Assembly (NCBI GenBank): GCA_029062005.1
Contig: JAIDQZ010000135.1
Span: forward strand, 1-51,361
Reading direction: 5' to 3'
DNA: 51,361 nucleotides
Source of the DNA: Muribaculaceae bacterium
GTDB taxonomy: Bacteria > Bacteroidota > Bacteroidia > Bacteroidales > Muribaculaceae
This document shows, one piece after another, positions 1 to 8,900 of the stretch. The stretch's first letter is position 1; each line of letters starts with the position of its first letter. The notes beneath the pieces were generated by a model. The model made no database searches and was not told the origin of the DNA. It saw only the letters and a list, made by a program, of their open reading frames with translations. A program made the translations under genes and the position numbers.

Positions 1-42
1 ATCGCTGATGTATGATTTATTAACCTTTAAGACAAAGAAAAA

Positions 43-906
43 ATGGCTAAAAGTAATGTAGATCTTACATCGAAAGAGTGGCGCGACATAGTATTTGCCG
101 ATAAGAACAAGGATTTCGGTGCATACGTGATGCGTCAGGAAAGTGACAAGCGTCACAACCGTGCGTTCATTATGCTTCTCATCAGCCTTGTCTGCCTTGT
201 AGGAATCATCATAGCATGGAGCAAATACAGCGACTACCGCTCGGAAAAGGCTGCCATAGAAGCTAAGATGCAGGCAGAGAAGATGCTTGCGGCCCAGCTT
301 GAACAAATGGATCAGGAAGAGCCGGAGCCTGATGAACCGGAAGAGCAGAAAGTTGAAATAGAGATTCCAGAAGTGCCTCAGGAAGTGCTCGCTACAGTAC
401 AGGTGACCCAGATCGCCATTGTGGACGACGTAAAGAATGAGGTGATGGAAATGGAAGAGCAGCTCGAAGACAATACCGCCCGTGGTGTCGTAAACCAGGA
501 AGGCTCTGATGATGCTGATAAGTTTAAGGCAGTTCAAGAACAGGTGGTTGTCAAAGAACCGGAACCGGTTAAACCGAAAGAAGAAGAAATCTTCCAGGCT
601 GTAGAGCAGCAGGCTGAATTCCCCGGCGGTATGGCAGCTCTTATGAAGTGGCTCAGCAGCAACATCCGCTATCCGGAGGCAGCTCAGCAGAACGACGTTC
701 AGGGTAAAGTAATCGTGAAATTCGTCGTTGAGAAAGATGGTTCGGTATCTCAGGCCCAGATCCTGAAGGGTGTCGACAAGGACCTCGACAAAGAGGCACT
801 CCGTGTCGTAAACAAGATGCCGAAATGGCAGGCAGGTAAGAACAACGGTGTTGCCGTGCGTTCATACTTCACTCTCCCCGTCAACTTCCGTCTGCAGCAG
901 CAGTAA
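43..906 (+). CDS. Energy transducer TonB family protein
   Basis: This protein couples the proton-motive force at the inner membrane to TonB-dependent outer-membrane receptors. The 287 residues show the usual order: a short cytoplasmic N-terminus, one membrane helix at about residues 41-60, an acidic Glu/Pro-rich periplasmic spacer at about 90-180, and a C-terminal TonB domain at about 195-285 that starts with FPGG and contains IRYPEAAQ and VQGKVIVKFVVEKDG. The ATG at 43 is preceded by an A-rich stretch. A terminator follows at 927-957. In Bacteroides this type of tonB usually follows exbB/exbD genes, which would lie just left of the window; that part is inference. The family call is firm. Which receptors it serves cannot be told. 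Confidence 0.93.
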   Translation: MAKSNVDLTSKEWRDIVFADKNKDFGAYVMRQESDKRHNRAFIMLLISLVCLVGIIIAWSKYSDYRSEKAAIEAKMQAEKMLAAQLEQMDQEEPEPDEPEEQKVEIEIPEVPQEVLATVQVTQIAIVDDVKNEVMEMEEQLEDNTARGVVNQEGSDDADKFKAVQEQVVVKEPEPVKPKEEEIFQAVEQQAEFPGGMAALMKWLSSNIRYPEAAQQNDVQGKVIVKFVVEKDGSVSQAQILKGVDKDLDKEALRVVNKMPKWQAGKNNGVAVRSYFTLPVNFRLQQQ

Positions 907-926
907 TCCCCTACCCTACATATAAG

Positions 927-957
927 ATCCCGCATCGAAAGGTGCGGGATTTTTTTA
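927..957 (+). terminator. Intrinsic terminator after tonB
   Basis: A perfect 8-bp stem (ATCCCGCA/TGCGGGAT) with an 8-nt loop is followed by seven T residues. It ends the tonB transcript before the next small gene. Confidence 0.88.
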
Positions 958-1025
958 TAACATAAATAAACCAATAGCCTTTATAAATGTTAAATATATA
1001 GAAACCCTAAAAATACTGAAAAGAC

Positions 1026-1244
1026 ATGAAAAATTTAGATGATCCCCAGACCGGCCAACCGAAAGGATTTCGTATTGGCTTCAATATCTTCATGATGATA
1101 GTCTACATCGCCGTAGGTATACTGTTCTTCACAGGCTTTTTCAATATTGACAATAAAGTCATCAGTTACTGTGTAGGAGGACTCCTTGTGGCTTACGGCA
1201 TATGGAGAGGCGTGAGAATGTATATAGTCAATAAAGACGAGTAG
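1026..1244 (+). CDS. Small two-helix membrane protein, function unknown
   Basis: I do not recognise a named family. The 72 residues hold two hydrophobic segments, at about residues 17-38 (FNIFMMIVYIAVGILFF) and 46-65 (ISYCVGGLLVAYGIW). A basic segment, WRGVRMYIVNK, follows and probably faces the cytoplasm. The gene lies between tonB and the PstS-like lipoprotein, 39 bp upstream of the latter on the same strand, so it is probably co-transcribed with it. A small membrane gene at this place is, as far as I recall, conserved in Bacteroidales, which supports a real gene. An open frame on the opposite strand covers the same bases but has no promoter or family features. Confidence 0.75.
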   Translation: MKNLDDPQTGQPKGFRIGFNIFMMIVYIAVGILFFTGFFNIDNKVISYCVGGLLVAYGIWRGVRMYIVNKDE

Positions 1245-1283
1245 GATTTTTCTTATCCGACCAGAAAACCTATATACATCGCC

Positions 1284-2303
1284 ATGAAAAATAGAAATTT
1301 CGCACATTTGTCATTAAGGGCATTGTCGCTTGGAGTGATCCTTGCGGCATTTGCCATAGCATGCTCACCGATCAAGAAAGGAGAATATGCCAACGGAAGC
1401 GCCACGATGTATTGCGATGACGGTTTCCGCCAGATATTGCAGGAAGAGATAGAAGTGTTCGAATATCAATATCCCAACAGCGCCATCATTCCTTTCTATG
1501 TCGACGAGCAGACCGCCATGGATTCCCTTCTTGAAGACAAGACACAGTTGGTGGTCACTACTCATGAGCTGACACAGGACCAGATAAAATATATTAAAGA
1601 CAAATACCGCCGCATCGTGCGCCAGCGGTGTATAGCCGTCGACGCAGTGGCATTGATAGTCAACAAGGATAACCCTGTGTCATCACTTACACTGGATGAC
1701 ATAAAGGGAATAATCGAAGGCAAGATTTCAAAATGGAATCAACTTGCGGTTCCGGATGATGCATCAATTCGCCTTGTATTCGACAATCAGGGAAGTTCAA
1801 CAGTCAGCTACATGCGAGAAAAATTCCTTGGTGAAAACGGCAAGATATCTGACAATCCCAATGCTTTTGCCCAGAAAGACAATGCAGAAGTATTTGATAT
1901 AGTAAAAAGAGACAGGAATGCCATCGGTATCATAAGTGTCAGCTGGCTTGGCTCGGATCTTCAGGAGGCAAAGAATGTTCCGGTGGATAAGCGCATGGAA
2001 GACTATGCCGTTGAGAATGATACGATTGCCACTAACCTTACTACTGAGGTAAAGATACTGAAGGTAGCAAATCCTGTGGAAGAAAATGATTATTCAACGG
2101 TCGGCTACATGCCCTATCAGGCATACATCAACAGCGGAGAATATCCGTTGTTCAGGAAAGTTTACATGATCAGCACCGCTACTAAAAGCAGTGTCCTGAA
2201 CAGTTTCTATGAATTTACAAGTGGATTTATCGGGCAGAAGATAATCTCGAAGACAGGAATTCTTCCCTATCATATGAGTACGCGAATGGTAAATCTACAA
2301 TAA
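1284..2303 (+). CDS. PstS-like periplasmic substrate-binding lipoprotein
   Basis: The protein belongs to the type 2 periplasmic-binding-protein group related to PstS, which binds phosphate or similar oxyanions. A signal peptide of about 26 residues ends in AFAIAC, so Cys27 is the likely lipidated residue. The mature part has features of the PstS-like fold: DAVALIVNKDNPVSSLTLDDI (a hinge segment), the helix-capping GSSTVSYMRE near residue 175 and NAIGIISVSWLG near 215. At 339 residues it is of normal size. No pstCAB permease genes lie nearby; the neighbours are tonB, a small membrane protein and a TPR protein. The call to the family is good. The ligand, and any role in transport rather than sensing, are unknown. 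Confidence 0.87.
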   Translation: MKNRNFAHLSLRALSLGVILAAFAIACSPIKKGEYANGSATMYCDDGFRQILQEEIEVFEYQYPNSAIIPFYVDEQTAMDSLLEDKTQLVVTTHELTQDQIKYIKDKYRRIVRQRCIAVDAVALIVNKDNPVSSLTLDDIKGIIEGKISKWNQLAVPDDASIRLVFDNQGSSTVSYMREKFLGENGKISDNPNAFAQKDNAEVFDIVKRDRNAIGIISVSWLGSDLQEAKNVPVDKRMEDYAVENDTIATNLTTEVKILKVANPVEENDYSTVGYMPYQAYINSGEYPLFRKVYMISTATKSSVLNSFYEFTSGFIGQKIISKTGILPYHMSTRMVNLQ

Positions 2304-2327
2304 AAGGTACGTTTGAGACAATATGTT

Positions 2328-2362
2328 AAAATCCTGTGACTGACTGTCGCGGGATTTTTTTT
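2328..2362 (+). terminator. Intrinsic terminator after the PstS-like gene
   Basis: An 11-bp stem with two G-U pairs (2328-2338 with 2348-2358) and a 9-nt loop is followed by a T run. Confidence 0.8.
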
Positions 2363-2390
2363 AATAAGTAATAAACTTAGGGCAAAAAAA

Positions 2391-2429
2391 TTTGTCAAAT
2401 CCATAGAATTTCGTTAAATTTGCATTTGG
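2391..2429 (+). promoter_or_regulatory. Bacteroidetes-type promoter for the TPR gene
   Basis: A -33 element TTTG at 2391-2394 and a -7 element TAAATTTG at 2415-2422 are separated by exactly 20 bp. The predicted start is near 2428, giving a leader of about 78 nt. Confidence 0.8.
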
Positions 2430-2505
2430 TATCGGTGCAAAAAACATGCTGCCCCGAAGCAAAGAGAGAAAAAACAGATCGGAAACTAAATAATTAAACT
2501 ATATA

Positions 2506-4149
2506 ATGATGAAATTCAGAGTATTTTTTGCCGCCTCACTTGCCGCAATAGCAATGAGCGCATCAGCACAGACCCATCAGGAAGGTGCTGAATACTATAA
2601 GGCAGACCAGCTTGAAAATGCAAAGGAACTTCTTCTCCGCAACCTCAACAATTCAGGAACAGACAAAGCTGTCGCCAACTACTATCTCGGTCTTATAGCA
2701 ATAGATGAAAACAATCTTGACGAGGCTCAGAAGTATTTCGACGCAGGCGTTCAGGCAAATCCCAATTATGCCAACAACTACATAGGTCTGGGAGGGCTTG
2801 CCCTTAAAAAGGGAGATAAGAAAACTGCCTCAGAGCAGTTTAAGAAAGGTGAAGGTCTTGTGAAAAAAGACGCCGCAGCTGAGATCGCCATAGCCCGTGC
2901 CTACTACGATGCAGATCCTGTAGCATATGCAAAGGAAATCGAAAGCAAGGTTGCAAAAGCGCGCAAGATAAACATGCAGGCTCCTGAAATCTATATTTTC
3001 GAGGGAGATCAGGAAAAAGACAAAAAGAACTGGGGCGGCGCCGCAGGCAAATATGAGATGGCGAAAAACTACGATGCCAATGCGACTGAGGCATATGTGA
3101 AATACGCAAACCTCTATACTCAGGTGAATCCTCAATATGCTATCACCATGCTGAAGGATCTTCTTTCAGTCAATCCTACATCCGCCCTTGGTCAGCGTGA
3201 GCTTGCAAACGCATATTACAACAAGAAGGATTATGCAGATGCAGCCCGCGAATATGGAGTGTACGTCAAGAATCCCAACCATTTCAAGCAGGATGAAGAC
3301 CGCTACGCATTCCTTCTCTTCTACAGCCAGGACTATAAGAAGGGATACGAATATGCCACTCAGCTTCTTGCAGCCAACCCGGGCAATTTTACCGCCCGCC
3401 GCTATCAGTTCATGAATGCCGCAAACCTTCCGGAAATGGCAGATCAGCTCGTGCCGATGGCAGAGGAACTTCTGGCAGCGCACAATGCCAATCCCGCTGC
3501 AAATAAATTTGCAGCTATCGACTTCATTCTTATCGCAGAAGAATTCACCAAGGCAAAGCGTACTGACGAAGCATTAGCTGTGCTTCAGGAAGCTATCAAA
3601 GAAATGCCAGAAAATGCCAACTTTAATAAGCAGCTTGCCATGACCTATCTTGAAGCCAATAACTTCTCCGGAGCTTCAGACGCATATGAAGAATATCTTG
3701 CCAAACTGGAGAAACCGGACTTCAACGATTACAGCCAGCAGGCTACATTCAGCTTCTATGCCGGTGTGGAGAACAAACAGGAGAATCCCGCCAAGGCAGA
3801 AGATTACTTCAAGAAAACCTATGACTATGCCACAAAGATGGAGGCTGCACTCCCCGGCAATTATAAGCCCTATAAGATCTACGGAGATATAGCCATGCAG
3901 CGTGCGACTTCCGATGCTGAAGTCAAGACTGCAGCGTTCCCAATGTATAGCGAGGCAGCCGTTCTTATTGAAAAGAGCGAAAATCCTGCTAGATATGCAA
4001 GAGATGCCAAAACCATATATAACTATCTGGGCAACTATTACCTTGACCAGAAGGATGTGGCTAAAGCAAAGGAGAGCTTTAACAAATATCTGCAGTATGA
4101 TCCGGAAAACGAAAGCTATCGTAAATTCGTAGAAGGACTCAAGGACTGA
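2506..4149 (+). CDS. Secreted tetratricopeptide-repeat protein
   Basis: The 547-residue protein starts with a clear signal peptide (FRVFFAASLAAIAMSASA, cleavage after about residue 22) and then consists of repeated TPR helix pairs, for example YYLGLIAIDENNLDEAQKYF, ELANAYYNKKDYADAAREY and YLGNYYLDQKDVAKAKESF. TPR arrays are protein-interaction scaffolds. With a signal peptide and no transmembrane helix this one should act in the periplasm. It follows the TonB/PstS-like genes but has its own promoter and a terminator on each side. Two ATG codons lie in tandem at 2506 and 2509 and either may start. No partner can be named from the sequence. Confidence 0.9.
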   Translation: MMKFRVFFAASLAAIAMSASAQTHQEGAEYYKADQLENAKELLLRNLNNSGTDKAVANYYLGLIAIDENNLDEAQKYFDAGVQANPNYANNYIGLGGLALKKGDKKTASEQFKKGEGLVKKDAAAEIAIARAYYDADPVAYAKEIESKVAKARKINMQAPEIYIFEGDQEKDKKNWGGAAGKYEMAKNYDANATEAYVKYANLYTQVNPQYAITMLKDLLSVNPTSALGQRELANAYYNKKDYADAAREYGVYVKNPNHFKQDEDRYAFLLFYSQDYKKGYEYATQLLAANPGNFTARRYQFMNAANLPEMADQLVPMAEELLAAHNANPAANKFAAIDFILIAEEFTKAKRTDEALAVLQEAIKEMPENANFNKQLAMTYLEANNFSGASDAYEEYLAKLEKPDFNDYSQQATFSFYAGVENKQENPAKAEDYFKKTYDYATKMEAALPGNYKPYKIYGDIAMQRATSDAEVKTAAFPMYSEAAVLIEKSENPARYARDAKTIYNYLGNYYLDQKDVAKAKESFNKYLQYDPENESYRKFVEGLKD

Positions 4150-4181
4150 TCACAAAAGGCTTTTAAAGAATTTTATATCCA

Positions 4182-4217
4182 ACATTCGCCCTGCGCATGC
4201 AAGGCGAATGTTTTTTT
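4182..4217 (+). terminator. Intrinsic terminator after the TPR gene
   Basis: A 9-bp perfect stem (ACATTCGCC/GGCGAATGT) with a 12-nt loop precedes a run of seven T residues. Confidence 0.88.
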
Positions 4218-4236
4218 ATCTTATTTCACTTGAAAT

Positions 4237-4275
4237 TTTGCTTAATTTGCAAATTTTAATTAATTTTGTGTTTTA
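4237..4275 (+). promoter_or_regulatory. Promoter of the nqr operon
   Basis: TTTG at 4237-4240 and TAATTTTG at 4261-4268 have a 20-bp spacer, the consensus arrangement of the Bacteroidetes primary sigma factor. The predicted leader of nqrA is about 45 nt. Confidence 0.82.
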
Positions 4276-4320
4276 TGAGGACAACATGATGGAATAACAA
4301 GATAAAGTTGTTTAAATATA

Positions 4321-5631
4321 ATGGCAAGAGAAATTTATATTAAAAAGGGACTCGACATTCCTCTTGAAGGGAAAGCCGAAGGAAAGCCCGAGCCCATAAA
4401 GGCAGAGCTTGTCGGAATATGTCCTGATGACTTCCCGGGATACACTTGGAAATGCGACGTAAAACCCGGTGATCCCGTGTCTAAAGGATCAGCACTCTTC
4501 CATGCCAAGGAAGATGAAGCTATCAAACTCGTATCGCCGTCAGCCGGAACGGTCGAAGAAATACGACGTGGTGAGCGTAGGAAAATTCTTGCGGTCACAG
4601 TGAAGACAGAAGAAGGAGTCGCGATGCCAGCTGCTGGCGACAGTCTTGCTGACAAATTGAAGTCAAGCGGTCTATGGGCTATGATGCGTCAGCGCCCCTA
4701 TGACGTGGTGCCGGCGACCGATGCGGCTCCACGCGACATATTCGTCACAGCGTTCGACTCATCCCCTCTCGCGGGAAATGTCATACCCAGCCATATAGCC
4801 GAATACCTTGAACCGGGACTTGAGGCTCTCAAGAGCCTTACTAAAGGCACTGTATATCTTGCAGTCCGTCCGGGACAGGGATTACGCTCCAAAGTAGCCA
4901 AGATTCTTGATATGAACGGTCCGCATCCAGCAGGAAACGCAAGCGTTCAGATTGCGGCAGTGGCTCCTGTCAATAAAGGGGAAACAGTCTGGACCATAGA
5001 CGCGGGCACAGTGGCAAGAATAGGAATGCTTGTCAAAAAAGGAGCATGCGATTATCGTGCGGAAATAGCCATAACAGGACCGGCTGCGGTGAAACCTAAA
5101 AAGGTTGTAACTGAGATTGGCGCATCTCTTAAAGAGATCCTGAAAGGGGAGCTAAAAGAAAATGAAAGTCTCCGCATAATATCAGGCAATGTGCTTACCG
5201 GCGTGAAAGAGTCTCCGGAAGATGGATTTCTGAGATTCCCATATCGTCAGATCACCATCATAGAAGAGGGTGACCACGCAGATGAATTTATGGGTTGGGC
5301 ATCGATGAATCCGAAAAAATTCAGCATCAAGCGTACCTTCCCGGCATTTCTGAGAGGACTTGAGAAACCATTTAATTTCGATGCGCGAATCAAAGGCGGA
5401 CACAGGGCCATGATCCTTAGCGGAGAGCTTGATAAGGTCTTCCCGTTTGACATATATCCGGAATATCTTATAAAGGCGATGATGGCGGGAGATTTCGATA
5501 AAATGGAGAAACTCGGCATATATGAAGTGGCTCCTGAAGATTTCGCGCTGCCGGAATTTGTCGACACATCGAAGCAAGAACTTCAGAAACTGACCCGGGA
5601 GAGCCTTGAGCGTCTGAGAAAAGACAGTTGA
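4321..5631 (+). CDS. nqrA: Na+-translocating NADH:quinone reductase subunit A
   Basis: NqrA is a soluble cytoplasmic-side subunit of the Na+-NQR complex, which moves electrons from NADH to quinone while pumping Na+ out. The 436-residue length fits the family. The N-terminus (IYIKKGLDIPLEGKAEGKP) and the lipoyl-like/RnfC-like barrel segment around VKPGDPVSKGSALFHAKEDE are typical, as is the C-terminal region FPAFLRGLEKPFNFD. It is the first gene of a six-gene run in the canonical order A-F, driven by the promoter at 4237-4275. Short intergenic gaps follow. The assignment is secure through both sequence and operon order. Confidence 0.97.
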   Translation: MAREIYIKKGLDIPLEGKAEGKPEPIKAELVGICPDDFPGYTWKCDVKPGDPVSKGSALFHAKEDEAIKLVSPSAGTVEEIRRGERRKILAVTVKTEEGVAMPAAGDSLADKLKSSGLWAMMRQRPYDVVPATDAAPRDIFVTAFDSSPLAGNVIPSHIAEYLEPGLEALKSLTKGTVYLAVRPGQGLRSKVAKILDMNGPHPAGNASVQIAAVAPVNKGETVWTIDAGTVARIGMLVKKGACDYRAEIAITGPAAVKPKKVVTEIGASLKEILKGELKENESLRIISGNVLTGVKESPEDGFLRFPYRQITIIEEGDHADEFMGWASMNPKKFSIKRTFPAFLRGLEKPFNFDARIKGGHRAMILSGELDKVFPFDIYPEYLIKAMMAGDFDKMEKLGIYEVAPEDFALPEFVDTSKQELQKLTRESLERLRKDS

Positions 5632-5673
5632 TAGAGAATAGAGTTTGAAAACAATTTTTTCAGGACAATATCT

Positions 5674-6855
5674 ATGAGCAAGCTAAAGAAAAAAATAGAC
5701 AGCATGAAGCCGCTGTTCGAGAAAGGAGGGAAATATCATGCCCTCCACTCCGTGTTCGACGGTTTCTACACATTTCTTTACACCCCAAACGAGACTTCCG
5801 CCTCAGGAGTGCATATACATGATTCCAACGACTCAAAGCGAACAATGATAACTGTTGTGCTGGCACTTCTTCCCTGCTGCCTTTTCGGCATGTGGAACGT
5901 AGGGTATCAGCATCATCTCGCCACAGGAGAATGTATCGGATGGCTCAGCCAGTTCTTTTACGGACTTTGGGCTGTATTGCCTCAGATACTGACAGCATAT
6001 ATTGTCGGACTCGGCATTGAATTTATAGTGGCACAGCTGAGAGGACATGAGATCCAGGAAGGATTTCTCGTATCGGGAATACTTATTCCTATGATCTGCC
6101 CAGTCAGCACTCCATGCTGGATGCTCGCTGTAGCTGTGGCTTTTGCAGTCATATTCGCGAAAGAAGTGTTCGGAGGGACAGGCTACAATTTTCTGAACGT
6201 AGCCCTTGTCACCCGTGCTTTTCTTTTCTTCGCATATCCCCAGAAAATGAGCGGGGACAGCGTGTTTGTGAGCTTAGGTGGTGACACTCCGGTGGATGGA
6301 TATTCAGGAGCTACACCTCTCGGACAACTCGCAACCGCGACCGGCGACAACGCACATATTTATGGAGTGGACGGACAACTCCTTGATTTAGGCAATCTAT
6401 TCTGGGGCACTATCCCAGGCAGCTGGGGCGAGACCTCCACATTCTGCATACTTATTGGGGCTATCATTCTTCTTGCAACAGGAATGGCAAGCTGGAAAAT
6501 AATGCTATCCGCTTTTGCCGGAGGTCTGGGCATGGCATTTCTCGGATATGCGATAGGCAACCCGACATATCCTGTCAGTATGGTGTATCCAATCGATCAG
6601 GTATGTCTCGGAGGATTTATGTTTGCAATTGTGTTTATGGCAACCGATCCGGTGACCAGCTGCCGCACTGAGACGGGCAAATGGATCTACGGTTTTCTCA
6701 TCGGAGTCCTTGCCATGACAATCAGATTCTACAATACCGGCTATCCGGAAGGAGCGATGCTTGCGGTGCTTCTCATGAACTGTTTTGCTCCGCTGATCGA
6801 CTGGTGTGTGGTGAACAGCAATATACGCCGCCGCATGAAGCGGCTTGCAGCATGA
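5674..6855 (+). CDS. nqrB: Na+-translocating NADH:quinone reductase subunit B
   Basis: NqrB is an integral membrane subunit carrying covalent FMN and riboflavin and forming much of the Na+ path. The 393 residues contain about ten hydrophobic helices. The flavinylation motif SGAT lies at residues 211-214, so Thr214 is the predicted site of phosphoester-linked FMN. The conserved GGTGYNFLNVALVTRAFLFF segment and DPVTS near the C-terminal helices are also present. The gene starts 42 bp after nqrA and ends 34 bp before nqrC. Attachment of FMN needs ApbE (Ftp), which is not in this window. Secure. Confidence 0.97.
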   Translation: MSKLKKKIDSMKPLFEKGGKYHALHSVFDGFYTFLYTPNETSASGVHIHDSNDSKRTMITVVLALLPCCLFGMWNVGYQHHLATGECIGWLSQFFYGLWAVLPQILTAYIVGLGIEFIVAQLRGHEIQEGFLVSGILIPMICPVSTPCWMLAVAVAFAVIFAKEVFGGTGYNFLNVALVTRAFLFFAYPQKMSGDSVFVSLGGDTPVDGYSGATPLGQLATATGDNAHIYGVDGQLLDLGNLFWGTIPGSWGETSTFCILIGAIILLATGMASWKIMLSAFAGGLGMAFLGYAIGNPTYPVSMVYPIDQVCLGGFMFAIVFMATDPVTSCRTETGKWIYGFLIGVLAMTIRFYNTGYPEGAMLAVLLMNCFAPLIDWCVVNSNIRRRMKRLAA

Positions 6856-6889
6856 CGGATGTATTAACGCATAATTATAACAGACTACG

Positions 6890-7615
6890 ATGAAAATCAA
6901 TAAAGAAAGCAATATATATACAGTGGTCTATGCGGCTGTGCTCGTGGTAGTGGTGGGATTTGCCCTCGCTCTTGTCTACCAGGCGCTTCGTCCTGCTCAG
7001 CTTGAAAACATAGCCAACGACACGAAGAAGCAAATACTTGCCGCAGCTCTCATTTACCCCACGGCAGATGACCCTGTAGGTGAACTCTATGATTCCCACA
7101 TAAAGCAAAGCTATTGCGTCGACAGCAAAGGTAATATTATAGACGGCGCTGTGGCGCTTGATATCGATATGGCCGCTGAAGTCAAGAAACCCGCTACAGA
7201 GCGTGTTCTGCCTGTATTCGTATGCTCTACCGACAAAGGAGAAAAATATATAGTACCGGTAGCCGGGGCCGGATTATGGGGTCCGATCTGGGGTTACATC
7301 GCTATGGATTCCAACGGCAAGGATATTTATGGAGCATATTTCAGTCATCAGGGAGAGACACCCGGACTTGGTGCAGAAATAGAACGTCCGGCATTCAGCA
7401 GCCAGTTTGAAGGCAAATCCATATTCGGGAGCAATGGAGAATTTGAATCCGTGCTTGTAGTGAAGAAGGGTCAGGAACCCGCAGGAAGAGCATACGTCAA
7501 CGCCGTCAGCGGAGGCACAATCACCAGCCAGGGAGTTCAGAAGATGCTCTTCAGCTCACTAGAACCATATACTGCATTTTTCAAAAATCTTGGAAAAGAA
7601 TCTAACAAGGAATAA
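6890..7615 (+). CDS. nqrC: Na+-translocating NADH:quinone reductase subunit C
   Basis: NqrC carries the second covalent FMN and passes electrons between NqrF and NqrB. The 241-residue protein has one N-terminal membrane helix (about residues 12-31) and a periplasmic FMN-binding domain. The flavinylation motif reads SGGTIT (207-212), making Thr212 the predicted attachment site; the common form is SGATxT, so the alanine is replaced by glycine here. GETPGLGAEIE near residue 155 is another family signature. The next gene, nqrD, starts two bases after the stop codon, which indicates tight co-transcription. Confidence 0.96.
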   Translation: MKINKESNIYTVVYAAVLVVVVGFALALVYQALRPAQLENIANDTKKQILAAALIYPTADDPVGELYDSHIKQSYCVDSKGNIIDGAVALDIDMAAEVKKPATERVLPVFVCSTDKGEKYIVPVAGAGLWGPIWGYIAMDSNGKDIYGAYFSHQGETPGLGAEIERPAFSSQFEGKSIFGSNGEFESVLVVKKGQEPAGRAYVNAVSGGTITSQGVQKMLFSSLEPYTAFFKNLGKESNKE

Positions 7616-7617
7616 TT

Positions 7618-8229
7618 ATGGGAAATATAAGGAAAAGACTCGAACCGCTCATCAATCCATTGAGCAACGACAATCCCGTGATTGTCCAGATCCTGGGAAT
7701 ATGTTCGGCACTTGCAGTGACAGCCAAGCTTCAGCCGGCTGTGGTCATGACAATATCAGTTCTTGCTGTGCTTGCACTATCAAATGTCATTATCTCTCTC
7801 ATGAGAAATACCATACCGACATCAATCCGAATCATTGTACAGCTTGTGGTGGTTGCGGCCCTCGTTGTTGTGGTGGATCAGGTGCTCAAGGCATGGAACT
7901 ACGAAGTAAGCAAACAGCTGTCGGTCTTCATCGGACTAATCATCACCAATTGTATCATTATGGGACGTCTGGAGGCATTCGCACTCAACAACACTCCGTT
8001 CAATTCTTTCCTTGACGGTGTTGGCAATGCACTCGGTTACGGCATAATACTTGTGATCGTAGCATTCTTCCGCGAGCTCTTAGGCAGTGGTACGCTCTGG
8101 GGCTTCCAGGTAATTCCCCAGACGCTATATGACCTCGGATACCAGAACAACGGCATGATGATCCTCCCCCCCATGGCTCTGATCACGGTGGCTTGTATCA
8201 TATGGTTTCACAACCGAAAGGCGAAATAA
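7618..8229 (+). CDS. nqrD: Na+-translocating NADH:quinone reductase subunit D
   Basis: NqrD is a six-helix membrane subunit homologous to NqrE and RnfA/RnfE. With its partner NqrE it holds a 2Fe-2S cluster at the dimer interface. The 203 residues include LGICSALAVTAKLQPA near the N-terminus, with the conserved cysteine at residue 29, and IGLIITNCIIMGRLEAFAL with a second cysteine near residue 108. Both fit the inverted-repeat architecture of the family. It lies two bases after nqrC and 41 bp before nqrE. Confidence 0.96.
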   Translation: MGNIRKRLEPLINPLSNDNPVIVQILGICSALAVTAKLQPAVVMTISVLAVLALSNVIISLMRNTIPTSIRIIVQLVVVAALVVVVDQVLKAWNYEVSKQLSVFIGLIITNCIIMGRLEAFALNNTPFNSFLDGVGNALGYGIILVIVAFFRELLGSGTLWGFQVIPQTLYDLGYQNNGMMILPPMALITVACIIWFHNRKAK

Positions 8230-8270
8230 TGCTTTTTCTATAATCCGAAATAGTAATAACAACTAAAGTT

Positions 8271-8885
8271 ATGGAAAATCTAAATTTGTTTATAAGGTCG
8301 ATATTCATCGACAACATGATATTCGCCTACTTCCTCGGCATGTGCAGCTTTCTGGCTGTATCAAAGAATGTCAAGACTGCATTCGGTCTTGGAATAGCTG
8401 TGACATTCGTTCTTACGATAGCTCTTCCGGTGTGCTGGTGCATCAACGAGTATATTCTTAAGCCCGGATCTCTGTCATGGCTCGGTCAGGAATATGCCGA
8501 CACCGATCTGAGTTTTCTTGGACTAATCATGTTCATAGCGGTAATCGCCGCGCTTGTCCAGATACTTGAAATGGCAATTGAGAAATTTTCGCCGTCCCTG
8601 TATGCCAGTCTCGGTATTTTCCTGCCGCTGATAGCTGTGAACTGCGCTATTCTTGGAGGTGTGCTGTTCATGCAACAGAGGGAATTCCCTAATGCGTGGA
8701 CCTCGACTGTATACGGTGTTGGATCAGGCATAGGCTGGCTTCTCGCAATCACAGCTCTTGCCGCCATCAGGGAAAGGCTTAACGATCAGGTGATACCCGC
8801 TCCCCTGCGCGGCACCGGCATAACATTCATCATCACCGGACTCATGGGCATAGCTTTCATGAGCTTCCTCGGCATTAAACTATAA
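8271..8885 (+). CDS. nqrE: Na+-translocating NADH:quinone reductase subunit E
   Basis: NqrE pairs with NqrD in the membrane and supplies the other two cysteines for the intramembrane 2Fe-2S cluster. The 204 residues form six helices. Conserved cysteines are visible in [13 protein letters not shown] (Cys25) and [15 protein letters not shown] (Cys119 region), in the same places as in other NqrE/RnfA proteins. It sits between nqrD and nqrF, with a 15-bp gap to nqrF. Confidence 0.96.
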   Translation: MENLNLFIRSIFIDNMIFAYFLGMCSFLAVSKNVKTAFGLGIAVTFVLTIALPVCWCINEYILKPGSLSWLGQEYADTDLSFLGLIMFIAVIAALVQILEMAIEKFSPSLYASLGIFLPLIAVNCAILGGVLFMQQREFPNAWTSTVYGVGSGIGWLLAITALAAIRERLNDQVIPAPLRGTGITFIITGLMGIAFMSFLGIKL

Positions 8886-8900
8886 AAAAACGGAAATATT

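Noticed and set aside
1..15. Possible end of an upstream exbD-like gene (frame ending IADV, TGA at 13-15)
   Set aside because: Four codons are too few to identify a gene, although an ExbD gene is expected there.
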